Shown here: piece after piece, positions 25,249 to 33,684 of the stretch
Layout: each line of letters opens with the position of its first letter
How positions within the stretch are numbered: position 1 is the first letter of the stretch
NCBI RefSeq assembly: GCF_020400585.1
Contig: NZ_JAINVF010000003.1
Coordinates: forward strand, 62,001 to 126,000
DNA from: Streptomyces sp. NK08204
GTDB taxonomy: Bacteria > Actinomycetota > Actinomycetes > Streptomycetales > Streptomycetaceae
DNA: 64,000 bases
Reading direction: 5' to 3'
The notes under the pieces: model-generated
What the model saw: the letters and a program-made list of their open reading frames with translations, nothing else
The model's database searches: none
Told to the model about the DNA's origin: nothing
Made by a program: the position numbers and the translations under genes

Positions 25249-25449
25249 GGCAACGGCTCCTTCAGTCATCTCGAGGCGCCCTCACGGCGTCCCCGGATCG
25301 ACTCCATGGTGGCACTTCGTGCCAAGGAGGGCCAGGGGAAGACCCTGTGATCCCTTCGACCGCGCCGGGCAGCCGTGCCGGCCAGCCGCGCCGGGCAGCC
25401 GTGCCGAGGCCAGGCCGGGGGCCGCGCAATGCCTCGGCAAAGCTATTAA

Positions 25450-25470
25450 GATACGAGACGGTGTCGTATC
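25450..25470. promoter_or_regulatory. 21-bp near-perfect palindrome, likely TetR operator
   Basis: GATACGA (25450-25456) mirrors TCGTATC (25464-25470), with further matching pairs around the central G and one mismatched pair. It ends 22 nt before the start of the DHA2 exporter gene, so it overlaps its promoter. The TetR gene follows the exporter. Confidence 0.7.
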
Positions 25471-25492
25471 GAAATGGTTGTACGCTCGACGC

Positions 25493-27079
25493 ATGAGAAC
25501 GTCCGCCCCCGCCCCCCGGATACCGGAAGCCGTGCACCGGCGCCGCTGGGCCATCCTCGGCGTCCTGATGCTGAGCCTGCTCATCGTGGTGCTCGACAAC
25601 TCGATCCTGAACGTCGCCATCAAGACCATCGCGAGCCCCGCGCCGACCGGCCTCGGTGCCACGCAGAGCGAGATCGAGTGGGCGATCAACGCCTACACCC
25701 TGGCCTTCGCGGGCCTGCTGTTCACGGCCGGACTGGTCGGTGACCGCCTGGGCCGCAAGAAGGTCCTGCTGGGCGGACTGCTCGTGTTCGGCATCGGCTC
25801 GGCGCTGGCCGCGGAGTCCGGCTCCCCGGGTGAGCTGATCGCCTACCGCGCCCTGATGGCCCTCGGTGCCGCCTTTGTCATGCCCTCCACCCTCGCGGTG
25901 CTCATGAACGTCTTCGAGCGCGACGAGCAGCCCAAGGCCATCGGCATCTGGGCGGGCGGTGTCGGCCTCGGCATCGCCATCGGCCCCATCACCGGCGGTG
26001 CCCTGCTCGACCACTTCTGGTGGGGCTCGGTCTTCCTCATCAACGTGCCGATCGTGCTCGTCGCGCTCGCCCTGATGCTGTGGCTGGTCCCCGACTCCCG
26101 GGACCCCGCCCCCGGCCGCCTCGACCCCGTCGGCGTGGCCCTGTCCGTCGTGGGCCTGGTCCTGCTCGTCTACGGCATCATCAAGGGCGGTGAGCTGGCC
26201 GACTTCACCGATCCCGCCGTGCTGTCCACCATCGGCGCCGGTCTCCTCGTCCTCGCCGCGTTCGTCGTCTTCGAGAAGCGCAGCGACCACCCGTCCCTGG
26301 ATGTCACCTACTTCAGGAACAAGGTCTTCTCGGCCGCCATGAGCGCCATCGCGCTGGTGTTCTTCGCGCTGATGGGTGTCACGTTCTTCGGCGTCTTCTA
26401 CACCCAGAGCGTGCGCGGCTACTCGCCGCTCCAGTCCGGCCTGCTGATGCTGCCGCTGGCCGTCGCCCAGATGGTCTTCGCGCCGCGCGCCCGGCTGGTA
26501 GTCGAACGGTTCGGCAACAAGGCCACGACCACGGCCGGCCTGCTGCTGGTCGCGGTGACGCTCGCCGCGTTCGCGACCTTCGAGGCCGACACGCCGATCT
26601 GGCTGCTGGAGGTCGTCTTCTTCTTCATGGGCGCCGGCATGGCGCACATCATGACGCCGACCTCCGTCGTCATCATGCAGACGCTGCCGCGCGAGAAGGC
26701 CGGCTCGGCCTCCGCGCTCAGCAACACCTTCCGCCAGGTCGGCGGCGCCCTCGGTATCGCCGTCCTCGGCTCGGTGCTGTCCACCGCCTACCGCAACGGC
26801 ATCGAGGACAAGCTCGGCATGTTGCCGCCGGGCCTGCGCGACACCGCCGGCGAGTCCATCGAGGCCACGCTCGGCATCGCCCAGAAGTTCGGCCCGCAGG
26901 GCAGGGCGCTGGTCACGCCCGCCGACGACGCCTTCCTGCACGCCATGCACGTCACCGCCCTGTGCGGTACGGGTGTCGCACTGCTCGGCGCCGTGGTCGT
27001 CGCCCTGTTCCTGCCGGGCAAACCGCCGGCCGGTCAGGAGAACACGCGCGAGACGGAGCTGGTCGCCACCGCGGACTGA
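25493..27079 (+). CDS. MFS transporter, DHA2 family (14-TM drug exporter)
   Basis: A 528-residue polytopic protein with about 14 hydrophobic helices. It has the DHA2 motif [33 protein letters not shown] (loop 2-3 motif GDRLGRKK), the antiporter-type segment [20 protein letters not shown], and [10 protein letters not shown] in helix 1. It extrudes toxic compounds or an endogenous antibiotic using the proton gradient. The palindrome at 25450-25470 and the downstream TetR gene suggest ligand-induced derepression. The start is ATG 25493. The substrate cannot be inferred. Confidence 0.93.
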   Translation: MRTSAPAPRIPEAVHRRRWAILGVLMLSLLIVVLDNSILNVAIKTIASPAPTGLGATQSEIEWAINAYTLAFAGLLFTAGLVGDRLGRKKVLLGGLLVFGIGSALAAESGSPGELIAYRALMALGAAFVMPSTLAVLMNVFERDEQPKAIGIWAGGVGLGIAIGPITGGALLDHFWWGSVFLINVPIVLVALALMLWLVPDSRDPAPGRLDPVGVALSVVGLVLLVYGIIKGGELADFTDPAVLSTIGAGLLVLAAFVVFEKRSDHPSLDVTYFRNKVFSAAMSAIALVFFALMGVTFFGVFYTQSVRGYSPLQSGLLMLPLAVAQMVFAPRARLVVERFGNKATTTAGLLLVAVTLAAFATFEADTPIWLLEVVFFFMGAGMAHIMTPTSVVIMQTLPREKAGSASALSNTFRQVGGALGIAVLGSVLSTAYRNGIEDKLGMLPPGLRDTAGESIEATLGIAQKFGPQGRALVTPADDAFLHAMHVTALCGTGVALLGAVVVALFLPGKPPAGQENTRETELVATAD

Positions 27080-27155
27080 GATCGAGCGGAACTCCACGGA
27101 AGAGGGAGGTGGTTGCGAGAGGATTGCCGCAGCGCAGTGAAAGGACGGAGACGAC

Positions 27156-27785
27156 GTGAGCCTTGTCAGCAGCCGGCCGCGCCCGGAGCGGCCGGTACGG
27201 GGCCGCCCCCGCAGCGAGGCCGTGGAACGGGCCATCCTGGAAGGCGTGATGAAGCTCCTGGAGGAGGGCGTGCCCCTCGCCGAGGTCTCCATCGAGCGCG
27301 TCGCGCGTACGGCCGGGGTGGGCAAGGCCACCATCTACCGCCGGTGGAGCGGCAAGGAGGAACTGCTCATCGACGTGGTGCGGGCGGCGGAACCCCCCGA
27401 CCCGGATCTGCCCGGCACGTCCATGCGCGACGACCTCGTGACCCTGCTGGAGTCCTTGCGTCAACGCGGGCTGGCCAGCAGGACGTCGGTGATCCTGCAC
27501 AACGCTCACGTCCAGATGAAGAAGAGCCCCAAGATCTGGGCCGCCTACTACGACACCGTCATCACCCCCCGCCGCAACCTCGTCATCGAGGTGCTGCGCC
27601 GTGGTCAGCGCAACGGCGAGCTTCGGCCGGACGTCGACGTGGAACTGGCCAACGACATGTTCGTCGGCCCGGTCCTGGTCCGCTCCGTCATGCGCCCCGA
27701 CGCCGATCTGCCCGAGGGCCTCGCGGAGGAGATCGTCGACACGGTCCTGGCCGGCCTACGCCCCGTCAGCTCCCCGGCGGTATAG
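27156..27785 (+). CDS. TetR/AcrR family repressor
   Basis: A 209-residue regulator. The N-terminal helix-turn-helix lies at about 22-65 (AILEGVMKLLEEGVPLAEVS, ARTAGVGKATIYRRWSGKEEL), and the C-terminal helical ligand-binding domain has HNAHVQMKKSPKIWAAYYD. GTG 27156 is preceded by GGACGGAG. It lies 76 nt after the DHA2 exporter and probably represses that transcription unit, including itself, via the palindrome at 25450-25470. Confidence 0.92.
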   Translation: MSLVSSRPRPERPVRGRPRSEAVERAILEGVMKLLEEGVPLAEVSIERVARTAGVGKATIYRRWSGKEELLIDVVRAAEPPDPDLPGTSMRDDLVTLLESLRQRGLASRTSVILHNAHVQMKKSPKIWAAYYDTVITPRRNLVIEVLRRGQRNGELRPDVDVELANDMFVGPVLVRSVMRPDADLPEGLAEEIVDTVLAGLRPVSSPAV

Positions 27786-27970
27786 CGTCCATGTGCGCGT
27801 TTCGTCACAGTCCTCGCCCGTCACGGCGTTAACCGGAACTCCGGACGTTCCCCTTTCGTCCTCGTCTTCCGTACGGCCGTCATGGGACGGCGGGAACGGA
27901 GCCGATCATCCCCTAGGGTCTGAAGAACACGGGGGCGACGGTGTGCACGGCAGGCAGTGAGGCAGACGGT

Positions 27971-29038
27971 ATGGCGCAGCAGGCGTACATGACGGAGACG
28001 GACAACGGCAGCTCGGGGCCCGAGCGACCGGGAGCCCGGCTTCGGCGCCTTCTGCACCGCCTTCTGCACCGCCTGTTCGCCGGCTGGCGCGGTGACGCGC
28101 GCATCTGGCGCCGAGGCATCGTCCTCGCGTCGGTCGCCCTGCTCCTCGCCCTGGTGATGCTGCTGCACGCGCACATCCCCAACACCGTGGGCAACCTGGG
28201 TTCCCTCACCGAGACGTTCCTGCCCTGGCTGGGCGTGCTCATCCCGGTGCTGCTGGTCCTCGGTCTGCTCCGCAGGTCGGCGACCGCGCTCATCGCCGTC
28301 CTTCTCCCGGCGATCGTCTGGCTGAACCTCTTCGGCGGGCTGCTCACCGACAAGACGGCAGGCGGCGGCGACCTCATGGTGGCCACGCACAACGTCAACG
28401 CCGACAACCCCGACCCGGCCGGCACCGCCCGGGACGTCGCCGGTTCCGGCGCGGACCTGCTGGCCCTGGAGGAACTGCCCGCCTCCGACGTTCCGGTGTA
28501 CGAGAGGGCGCTGGCGGCGACGTACAGGTACCACGCGGTCGTCGGCACCGTCGGCCTGTGGAGCAAGTACCCGATGACCGGCGTCGAGGCCGTCGACATC
28601 AAGCTCGGCTGGAAGCGCGCGATGCGCGCGACCGTGACCACGCCCAAGGGCCCGGTCGCGGTCTACGTCGCCCATCTCCCCTCGGTGCGGGTGAAGATGG
28701 AGGCCGGGTTCACCGCTCGCCAGCGTGACAGGAGCGCGGACGCGCTGGGCGAGGCGATCGCCGACGAGCCGTTGAAGCGAGTGGTCCTGCTGGGCGATCT
28801 CAACGGCACGATGAACGACCGTGCGCTCAACGCCGTCACCTCGCAGATGCGCTCCACGCAGGGCGCGGCGGGCAGCGGCTTCGGGTTCAGCTGGCCGGCG
28901 TCGTTCCCGATGGCCCGGATCGACCAGATCATGGTCAGGGGCCTCGAGCCGGAGAGCTCCTGGACCCTGCCCCGCACGGGCAGCGACCACCTCCCGGTGG
29001 CAGCCCGTCTGACCGACCCCCTCTCTCACGGCAGTTGA
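27971..29038 (+). CDS. Membrane-anchored endonuclease/exonuclease/phosphatase family protein (VanJ-like)
   Basis: A 355-residue protein. A cytoplasmic basic N-terminus includes a LHRLLHRLF repeat. It is followed by three transmembrane helices (about 50-125), then an extracytoplasmic EEP-fold domain: VATHNVNADN, DLLALEELP with the metal-binding Glu, VYVAHLPS, LLGDLNGTMND (catalytic Asp/Asn), and GSDHLPVAARL (catalytic Asp-His). The 3-TM plus EEP layout matches S. coelicolor VanJ and teicoplanin-resistance relatives, thought to act on lipid-linked cell-wall intermediates. Starts at ATG 27971, ATG 27989 or GTG 27941 are all possible. No van cluster is adjacent, so resistance is only an inference. 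Confidence 0.8.
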   Translation: MAQQAYMTETDNGSSGPERPGARLRRLLHRLLHRLFAGWRGDARIWRRGIVLASVALLLALVMLLHAHIPNTVGNLGSLTETFLPWLGVLIPVLLVLGLLRRSATALIAVLLPAIVWLNLFGGLLTDKTAGGGDLMVATHNVNADNPDPAGTARDVAGSGADLLALEELPASDVPVYERALAATYRYHAVVGTVGLWSKYPMTGVEAVDIKLGWKRAMRATVTTPKGPVAVYVAHLPSVRVKMEAGFTARQRDRSADALGEAIADEPLKRVVLLGDLNGTMNDRALNAVTSQMRSTQGAAGSGFGFSWPASFPMARIDQIMVRGLEPESSWTLPRTGSDHLPVAARLTDPLSHGS

Positions 29039-29170
29039 CTGCCTCGCGATTCAGTCCTGACCAGCTTGACCTGCAGTCGAGTCGGTAGGAAACCAGTGGT
29101 GCCCGTAAGGCCGTCATGGCATGCTCATGAAAATCTTGTGAAGGCTTCAAGTGATTGAGGGGGACACATC

Positions 29171-29623
29171 ATGCGACTCATGACGAAGGCGGCGACCCTG
29201 CTTTCCGCCACTGCTTTGTGCACCGTGGGCAGCCTCGGTATCGGTACCGCCACCGCCAGCGCCGCGACACCGGACGCCCAGGCGAGCATGGTCCAGGGCC
29301 AGGTGACGCTGGTCCAGTCGTCGGGAGGCAATTACTGGCACCTTGTTGCTGCGGGCGGCGCGGGAGAGGCCATCTGGAGCCAGGACCCGGCGAACGGCGA
29401 TCCGGGAGACGCCCTCAGAGCGTACGACGGTCTCGCCGACGGTCTCGGTATCCACGCCTACCTCAGCGACGGGCGCATGGCCAGCACCGCGGGTCACGCG
29501 TCGCCTTACTACAGCCCCTGGGTGACCGGCGACCTGCCCGAGGGCAACTGGTACAGGATGACGGTCTGCACCGAAAAGAGCGGGGTGGACATCAGTTGCT
29601 ACTACGCTGACGTCCAGGCGTAG
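29171..29623 (+). CDS. Small secreted protein of unknown function, 150 aa
   Basis: A Sec signal peptide (MRLMTKAATLLSATALCTVG, cleavage near TASAA about 31) precedes a mature domain of about 118 residues. The mature part contains YWHLVAAGGAGEAIWSQDPANG, ALRAYDGLADGLGIHAYLSD, and a C-terminal pair of Cys (MTVCTEKSGVDISCYYADV) likely forming a disulfide. No known domain was recognised; the repeated short strands suggest a compact beta-fold. GAGGGGGA precedes ATG 29171. It is followed by a 42-bp perfect palindrome acting as terminator. Codon usage is like its neighbours. Confidence 0.8.
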   Translation: MRLMTKAATLLSATALCTVGSLGIGTATASAATPDAQASMVQGQVTLVQSSGGNYWHLVAAGGAGEAIWSQDPANGDPGDALRAYDGLADGLGIHAYLSDGRMASTAGHASPYYSPWVTGDLPEGNWYRMTVCTEKSGVDISCYYADVQA

Positions 29624-29650
29624 AACCCGGGACGCAGCCGGCAACTGTCG

Positions 29651-29692
29651 ACAGGGCCTCGAACTTCCCGGCCGGGAAGTTCGAGGCCCTGT
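29651..29692 (+). terminator. 42-bp perfect palindrome, probable strong terminator
   Basis: The 21-mer 29651-29671 (begins ACAGGGCCTCGAACTTCCCG) is the exact reverse complement of 29672-29692. In RNA it gives an almost loop-free stem followed by TTTCC. It lies 28 nt after the secreted-protein stop. At this length it could also bind a protein or act as a cruciform. Confidence 0.85.
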
Positions 29693-29829
29693 TTCCTGCC
29701 GCCCGACGGAAGTCGCCGCTCCACTCCCGCATGAATTGCGGAGCAGGAAGGCCAGGACACCGGCGATCACGGTGACGCGCCCTGCGCATGCGCCCGGCCA
29801 AGGGGCCGTCGCGCTCCGAGCAGCGCAAA

Positions 29830-29858
29830 GGGGCGTGAGGTCCAGGACCCCACGCCCC
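29830..29858 (-). terminator. Terminator hairpin of the S53 peptidase gene
   Basis: GGGGCGTGAGGTCC (29830-29843) pairs with GGACCCCACGCCCC (29845-29858) with one mismatch. It lies 15 nt past the stop of the minus-strand gene. Confidence 0.75.
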
Positions 29859-29872
29859 CTGCGTTCAGCGCA

Positions 29873-31816
29873 TCAGCGGCGCTGGAACGACTGCACGTAC
29901 CCGTTCGCGGGCGTGCCCACGCCGGTCACGTCGTCGTAGCCCTTGACCGCCTTCAGCGAGCTGTCCTTGCCGAGGCTGCGGACCGAGGTCGCGAGGCCGT
30001 CGGTGGCGTCGTAGCCGTTGACGAAGTCGACGCGGGCCACGGCCAGGCCGGTGCCGGTCGGGTTGTCCGTGACGTCGTGGTAGACGCCCTTCTTGCCGTA
30101 CTTGGCGTAGATGGACGGGTTGGCGAAGCCGATCGCCTTGCCGCCGCGCGCCTCCTGGGCCAGGGCCTGGACCGCCGCGATCACCGGGGCGGCCAGCGAG
30201 GTGCCGCCGATGCGGTACTCGCTGTACTGCTCGGTGCCGTCGGGGAAGGTCTGGGTCTGACCGACCAGGAAGCCGGTGTTCGGGTCGGCGATGGCCGCGA
30301 TGTCCGGGACGACGCGGTTGCCGTCGGCGCTGTTGGCCTTGGCGAGCGAGTCCGGGACGACGCCCTTCTGGTAGAAGGGCTGCGGCACGGTCTTGCTGGT
30401 GCCGCCGCCCGCGCCCGAGGTGAACGCGCCGGGGAAGTTGGTCCAGCTCTGGCCGTCGGCCGACAGGACCGCCTTCTGGGTGCCCCAGCCGGTCTCCCAC
30501 ATGTACGTGTTGTCCTTGCCGACGGCCAGCGAGGTGCCGCCGACCGCGGTCACCCAGGCCGAGTTGGCCGGGGTGTCGACCTGCTTCACACCGGTGTTGG
30601 CGACCTGGTCGCCGTCGTCACCGGAGGAGAAGTAGAAGCCGATGCCCTGCACCGCGCCCAGCTGGAAGACCTGGTCGTAGGCGGCGGCGAGGTCCGGCGT
30701 CTGGTTGGCCTCGACGTCGCCCCAGGAGTTGGAGACGATGTCGGCCAGGTGCTTGTCGACGACCTTGCTGAGCGAGTCGAGCAGGTCGGCGTCGTAGCAG
30801 GAGGCCGCACCGACGTAGGTGACGTCGGCGTTCGGCGCCACGGCGTGCACGGCCTCGACGTCGAGGGTCTCCTCGCCGTACCAGCCGGCCGCGCCGCACT
30901 CCTTGGTCTTGGAGTACTTGCTCGGCAGCACCTGGTGCAGCTGACCAGTCTTCCAGGCCGCGTCACCGTGCTTCGTCGCGTACGTGCCCGCGTCGAAGGC
31001 GATGGTCGGCGAGGCGTACGCGTCGGTGATGGCGATGCGCACGTTCTTGCCGGTGTAGGTGCCCGCGCCGTAGGCGGCGCGCAGCTGCTTGCCGGTGTAG
31101 CCCTTGATGGCGTACGGGATCTTCTGGCCGTACGCGTCCGGCAGCGTGCTCGCGATCTTCGAGCCGTAGTACGACGAGAACGGCCCGGAGTTCTTGAACA
31201 CGGCGTCCGGCGGCGGCAGCTGGTCGTCGTGGGTCGACTTGTGCGGGGCGGTGTCCAGACCGGTGACGGTGAGGACGGCGCCCTTCAGGCCGGCCGGCGC
31301 GGAGGCGGTGCGCGCCGGGGCGCGGTAGACCTTCGAGCCCTTGGCGTAGTTGTGCAGCTGGGTGCCGAAGGCCTTCTCGGCGGCGGCCACGTCACCGGAG
31401 ACGGAGACGTAGTGCGCGGTGACCCCGGTGACGGTCAGTCCGGCCGACTTCAGCCAGGACTTGACCGCGGCCACCTGGGCCTTGGTGGCCCCGAAGCGGG
31501 CCTGCGCCTTCCTGGCGCTCAGGTACTTGCCGTACAGCGGCGAGCTGGGGTCGGACACGGCCTTGGCGTAGGCGGCGAGTCCGGCGGCGTCCCGCCCGGC
31601 CAGGTACACACGGGCGTGGACCTGGGCGGTGTCGGCGGCAGCTCCCTTGTCCGCCGCGGCGGTGGCCCATGCGGGCTTGGTGCCCACCAGGGCGTTGCGG
31701 GCCGGGCTGTCCGCGGCGTGCGCCGCGGGCATGCCGAGCGCCAGCGCGCCGGCGATCATGGGCAGTGTCGCTGCCATGCTCACGCCGGCGCGCACCTTGG
31801 CGCGGTTGGATCTCAT
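29873..31816 (-). CDS. Secreted S53 family serine peptidase (sedolisin/kumamolisin type)
   Basis: A 647-residue acid-type endopeptidase made as a proenzyme. The signal peptide ends AAHAADS (about 33). A pro-domain of about 170 residues (VHARVYLAGRDAAGL...GTQLHNYAKGSKVYRAPA) is followed by the catalytic domain. The sedolisin triad is visible: Glu and Asp in EETLDVEAVHAV (about 313 and 317), and Ser in GGTSLAAP (about 539). The oxyanion Asp lies in SNSWGD (about 364). The C-terminal calcium site is YDDVTGVGTPANGY. AGGGGG precedes ATG 31816; the longer frame to 31912 lacks support. It probably degrades extracellular protein. An inverted repeat lies upstream (31980-32003). Confidence 0.93.
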   Translation of the reverse strand: MRSNRAKVRAGVSMAATLPMIAGALALGMPAAHAADSPARNALVGTKPAWATAAADKGAAADTAQVHARVYLAGRDAAGLAAYAKAVSDPSSPLYGKYLSARKAQARFGATKAQVAAVKSWLKSAGLTVTGVTAHYVSVSGDVAAAEKAFGTQLHNYAKGSKVYRAPARTASAPAGLKGAVLTVTGLDTAPHKSTHDDQLPPPDAVFKNSGPFSSYYGSKIASTLPDAYGQKIPYAIKGYTGKQLRAAYGAGTYTGKNVRIAITDAYASPTIAFDAGTYATKHGDAAWKTGQLHQVLPSKYSKTKECGAAGWYGEETLDVEAVHAVAPNADVTYVGAASCYDADLLDSLSKVVDKHLADIVSNSWGDVEANQTPDLAAAYDQVFQLGAVQGIGFYFSSGDDGDQVANTGVKQVDTPANSAWVTAVGGTSLAVGKDNTYMWETGWGTQKAVLSADGQSWTNFPGAFTSGAGGGTSKTVPQPFYQKGVVPDSLAKANSADGNRVVPDIAAIADPNTGFLVGQTQTFPDGTEQYSEYRIGGTSLAAPVIAAVQALAQEARGGKAIGFANPSIYAKYGKKGVYHDVTDNPTGTGLAVARVDFVNGYDATDGLATSVRSLGKDSSLKAVKGYDDVTGVGTPANGYVQSFQRR

Positions 31817-31979
31817 AGAACCCCCTGCGATGCGGTTCGCATGCATGTAGTGGTCGGTACGTCGTGGATGCGCACACCGGCCCGCGGCGGCGTCGGCCGG
31901 CGAATCGATCACACGATGGGGGCCACTCTGGCGATGAACCGTTCATGTCAGGGGAAGGTTAAAGTCAAGAGAAGCTCAA

Positions 31980-32003
31980 GTAATCGTCAGGTGAGACGAT
32001 TAC
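31980..32003. promoter_or_regulatory. Inverted repeat between DUF305 and S53 genes
   Basis: GTAATCGTC (31980-31988) and GACGATTAC (31995-32003) form a perfect 9-bp inverted repeat with 6-nt centre, AT-richer than its surroundings. It lies 164 nt upstream of the S53 start and 35 nt beyond the DUF305 stop. It could be an operator or a weak terminator. Confidence 0.45.
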
Positions 32004-32037
32004 CAGGCGAATTGAGGCTTTTGTCCTGGGGGAGGGG

Positions 32038-32664
32038 TTACGAACGGGGTTGTGCGCCGCGCTCCTTGAGCATGTCGGCCATCAGCTGAAGTTCCGACTG
32101 CTGCGCTTCGACCATGCCCTGCGCGAGCCGCTTCTCCACGTCGACGGTGCACTTGGCCGCACACCCCTCGGCCATGTGGATGCCGCCCTTGTGATGGTCC
32201 GTCATCAGCTGGAGGTAGAAGATCTCCGCCCGCTTCCCGCTCAGGGACTGGAGCTTCTTCATCTCGGTGTTGGTCGCCATGCCCGGCATCAGCGCGCCGT
32301 CCTTGCCGGAGGCCATGTCGCCCATGCCCATCCAGGTCATCGGCGGCTTCGCCGACACCTTCGGCAGCCCCCACAGATCCAGCCAGCCCAGCAGCATCCC
32401 GCGCTGGTTGGCCTGCGTCTGCGCGATGTCGTACGCGAGCCGCCGCACCTCCGTGTTCGTCGTGCGGTCGCGGACGATGTACGACATCTCGACGGCCTGC
32501 TGGTGGTGCACGGCCATGTCCCGCGCGAAGCCGGCGTCGGCCGACTCCGCGCCCGGGGTCTTGGTGTGCGATCCGCCGTCCTCGGCGACCGAGTAGGTGA
32601 TCGCGCCGGCCGCGACGAGTACCGCCGCCGCGGCTCCGGCGATCCAGCCGACGTGCTGCCGCAT
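32038..32664 (-). CDS. DUF305 family protein, membrane-anchored
   Basis: A 208-residue protein with one N-terminal transmembrane helix (WIAGAAAAVLVAAGAITYSV) and an extracytoplasmic helical DUF305 domain of ferritin-like fold. It shows the paired signatures FARDMAVHHQQAVEMSYIV and FYLQLMTDHHKGGIHMAEG, rich in His and Met, plus MTWMGMGDM. His/Met content suggests metal (often copper) binding, but family function is not established. ATG 32664 overlaps the stop of the DUF3105 gene (TGATG), implying translational coupling. Confidence 0.88.
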   Translation of the reverse strand: MRQHVGWIAGAAAAVLVAAGAITYSVAEDGGSHTKTPGAESADAGFARDMAVHHQQAVEMSYIVRDRTTNTEVRRLAYDIAQTQANQRGMLLGWLDLWGLPKVSAKPPMTWMGMGDMASGKDGALMPGMATNTEMKKLQSLSGKRAEIFYLQLMTDHHKGGIHMAEGCAAKCTVDVEKRLAQGMVEAQQSELQLMADMLKERGAQPRS

Positions 32665-33332
32665 CACTTCATGACCCCGCCGGTGCAGGAGGCGCCGGGC
32701 TCGGGCGTCTGCCGGCCCTGCACGTAGGTGGCGAAGAACTTGTTCACCTCGGGGTCGCTCGCGCTCTTCACCGTCACCTGGTGGCCCCAGGCCGACAGCA
32801 GCAGCGGGGCGGCCTGGTTCTCGTACGGGCTCATCAGCGAGTACGGCGTCTTCTTGACCTTGGCGGCGAGCGCGTCGACGTCCGCCTTCTTCGCCTTGCT
32901 GGTGTACGTCACCCAGACCGCGCCGTGCTCCAGCGAGTGCACCGCGTTCACCTCGGGCACCGGCTTGGTGTAGACGTCACCGTTGCAGTTCAGCCAGACC
33001 GGGTTGTGGTTGCCGCCGACCGGCGGGTGCATCGGGTACGACACCTTGTCCGTGACGTGCGTGCGTGCCAGCGTGCCGGACCAGGTCCGTACGCCGTCCT
33101 TGCCGGTGACGAAGTGCCCGGTGTCGCCGCTCTTGCCGCTCGTGCTCTTGCCGCTGTCGTCCGACTGCGAGTTCACCAGGACCACGCCGCCGACGACCAG
33201 ACCGGCGACGATCACCGCGGACGCGCCGATGGTGAGCGCCCGGGTGCGGCGTTCGCGGGCACGCTCGGCGCGCCGCATCTCCTCTATGCGCGCCTTGCGC
33301 GCCGCGCTGCTCTTGTTCTTGCCGGAACCCAT
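32664..33332 (-). CDS. DUF3105 family membrane protein
   Basis: A 222-residue protein. A strongly basic N-terminus (GSGKNKSSAARKARIEEMRR) precedes one transmembrane helix (about 38-58). The extracytoplasmic DUF3105 domain has HTVxxYxxHPPVGGNHNPxW-like residues (THVTDKVSYPMHPPVGGNHN), the LEHGAVWVTY block, and two Cys (NCNGD, ASCTGG). The His cluster suggests metal or heme binding, but the function is unknown. ATG 33332 with GGA 10 nt upstream is preferred over the longer frame. It forms an operon with DUF305, and the two are frequently neighbours in actinomycetes by recollection. Confidence 0.88.
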   Translation of the reverse strand: MGSGKNKSSAARKARIEEMRRAERARERRTRALTIGASAVIVAGLVVGGVVLVNSQSDDSGKSTSGKSGDTGHFVTGKDGVRTWSGTLARTHVTDKVSYPMHPPVGGNHNPVWLNCNGDVYTKPVPEVNAVHSLEHGAVWVTYTSKAKKADVDALAAKVKKTPYSLMSPYENQAAPLLLSAWGHQVTVKSASDPEVNKFFATYVQGRQTPEPGASCTGGVMK

Positions 33333-33684
33333 GAGACGTGTCCTTCTGGGGGGAAAGGGGCGTGGACGGTGGGGCCCGCTGATCGTAATGGGAAGGGGCC
33401 CTCTCCCGAAGGGAGGGTATGACAACCGGATAATTTGCCCTCAAGAGGCACATTACCTCCCGGGATGCGGCGACTCAGCCCGTTACGAATGTCGGTCCGA
33501 GCAGGCAAGATGGGCGGAAGAGCAGTACATCTGCCGGACGAGAGGCGTTCAGCCCGAGGACGCTTCGGCGATCAAGGTCCGCAACGCGCATGAAATGGTG
33601 TTGTGGTGGGATGCTCAGGTGCCCGACCGCCTCCCGTGCTACGGCGGACAGGCGGCCTGACCAGCAAGGATGGGGAAGCGGAAG
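33333..33684. other. Divergent intergenic region between DUF3105 and glnA2
   Basis: About 350 nt without a convincing gene, although frames are open on both strands. It should hold both promoters. The AT-richer part around 33421-33455 (ATAATTTGCC) is the likeliest promoter core. I saw no clear GlnR-box pair. Confidence 0.4.

Noticed and set aside
27893..27921. SigE-type promoter (GGAAC ... GTCT) upstream of the VanJ-like gene
   Set aside because: The 20-nt spacer is longer than the usual 16-18 nt.
32983..33660. Plus-strand ORF ending just before glnA2
   Set aside because: It starts antisense to DUF3105. Its last 60 residues show no family resemblance and no ribosome-binding site was found, so I treat the region as promoter DNA.
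33421..33684. GlnR boxes upstream of glnA2
   Set aside because: No pair of GTnAC/GAAAC-type half sites with the right spacing was found.
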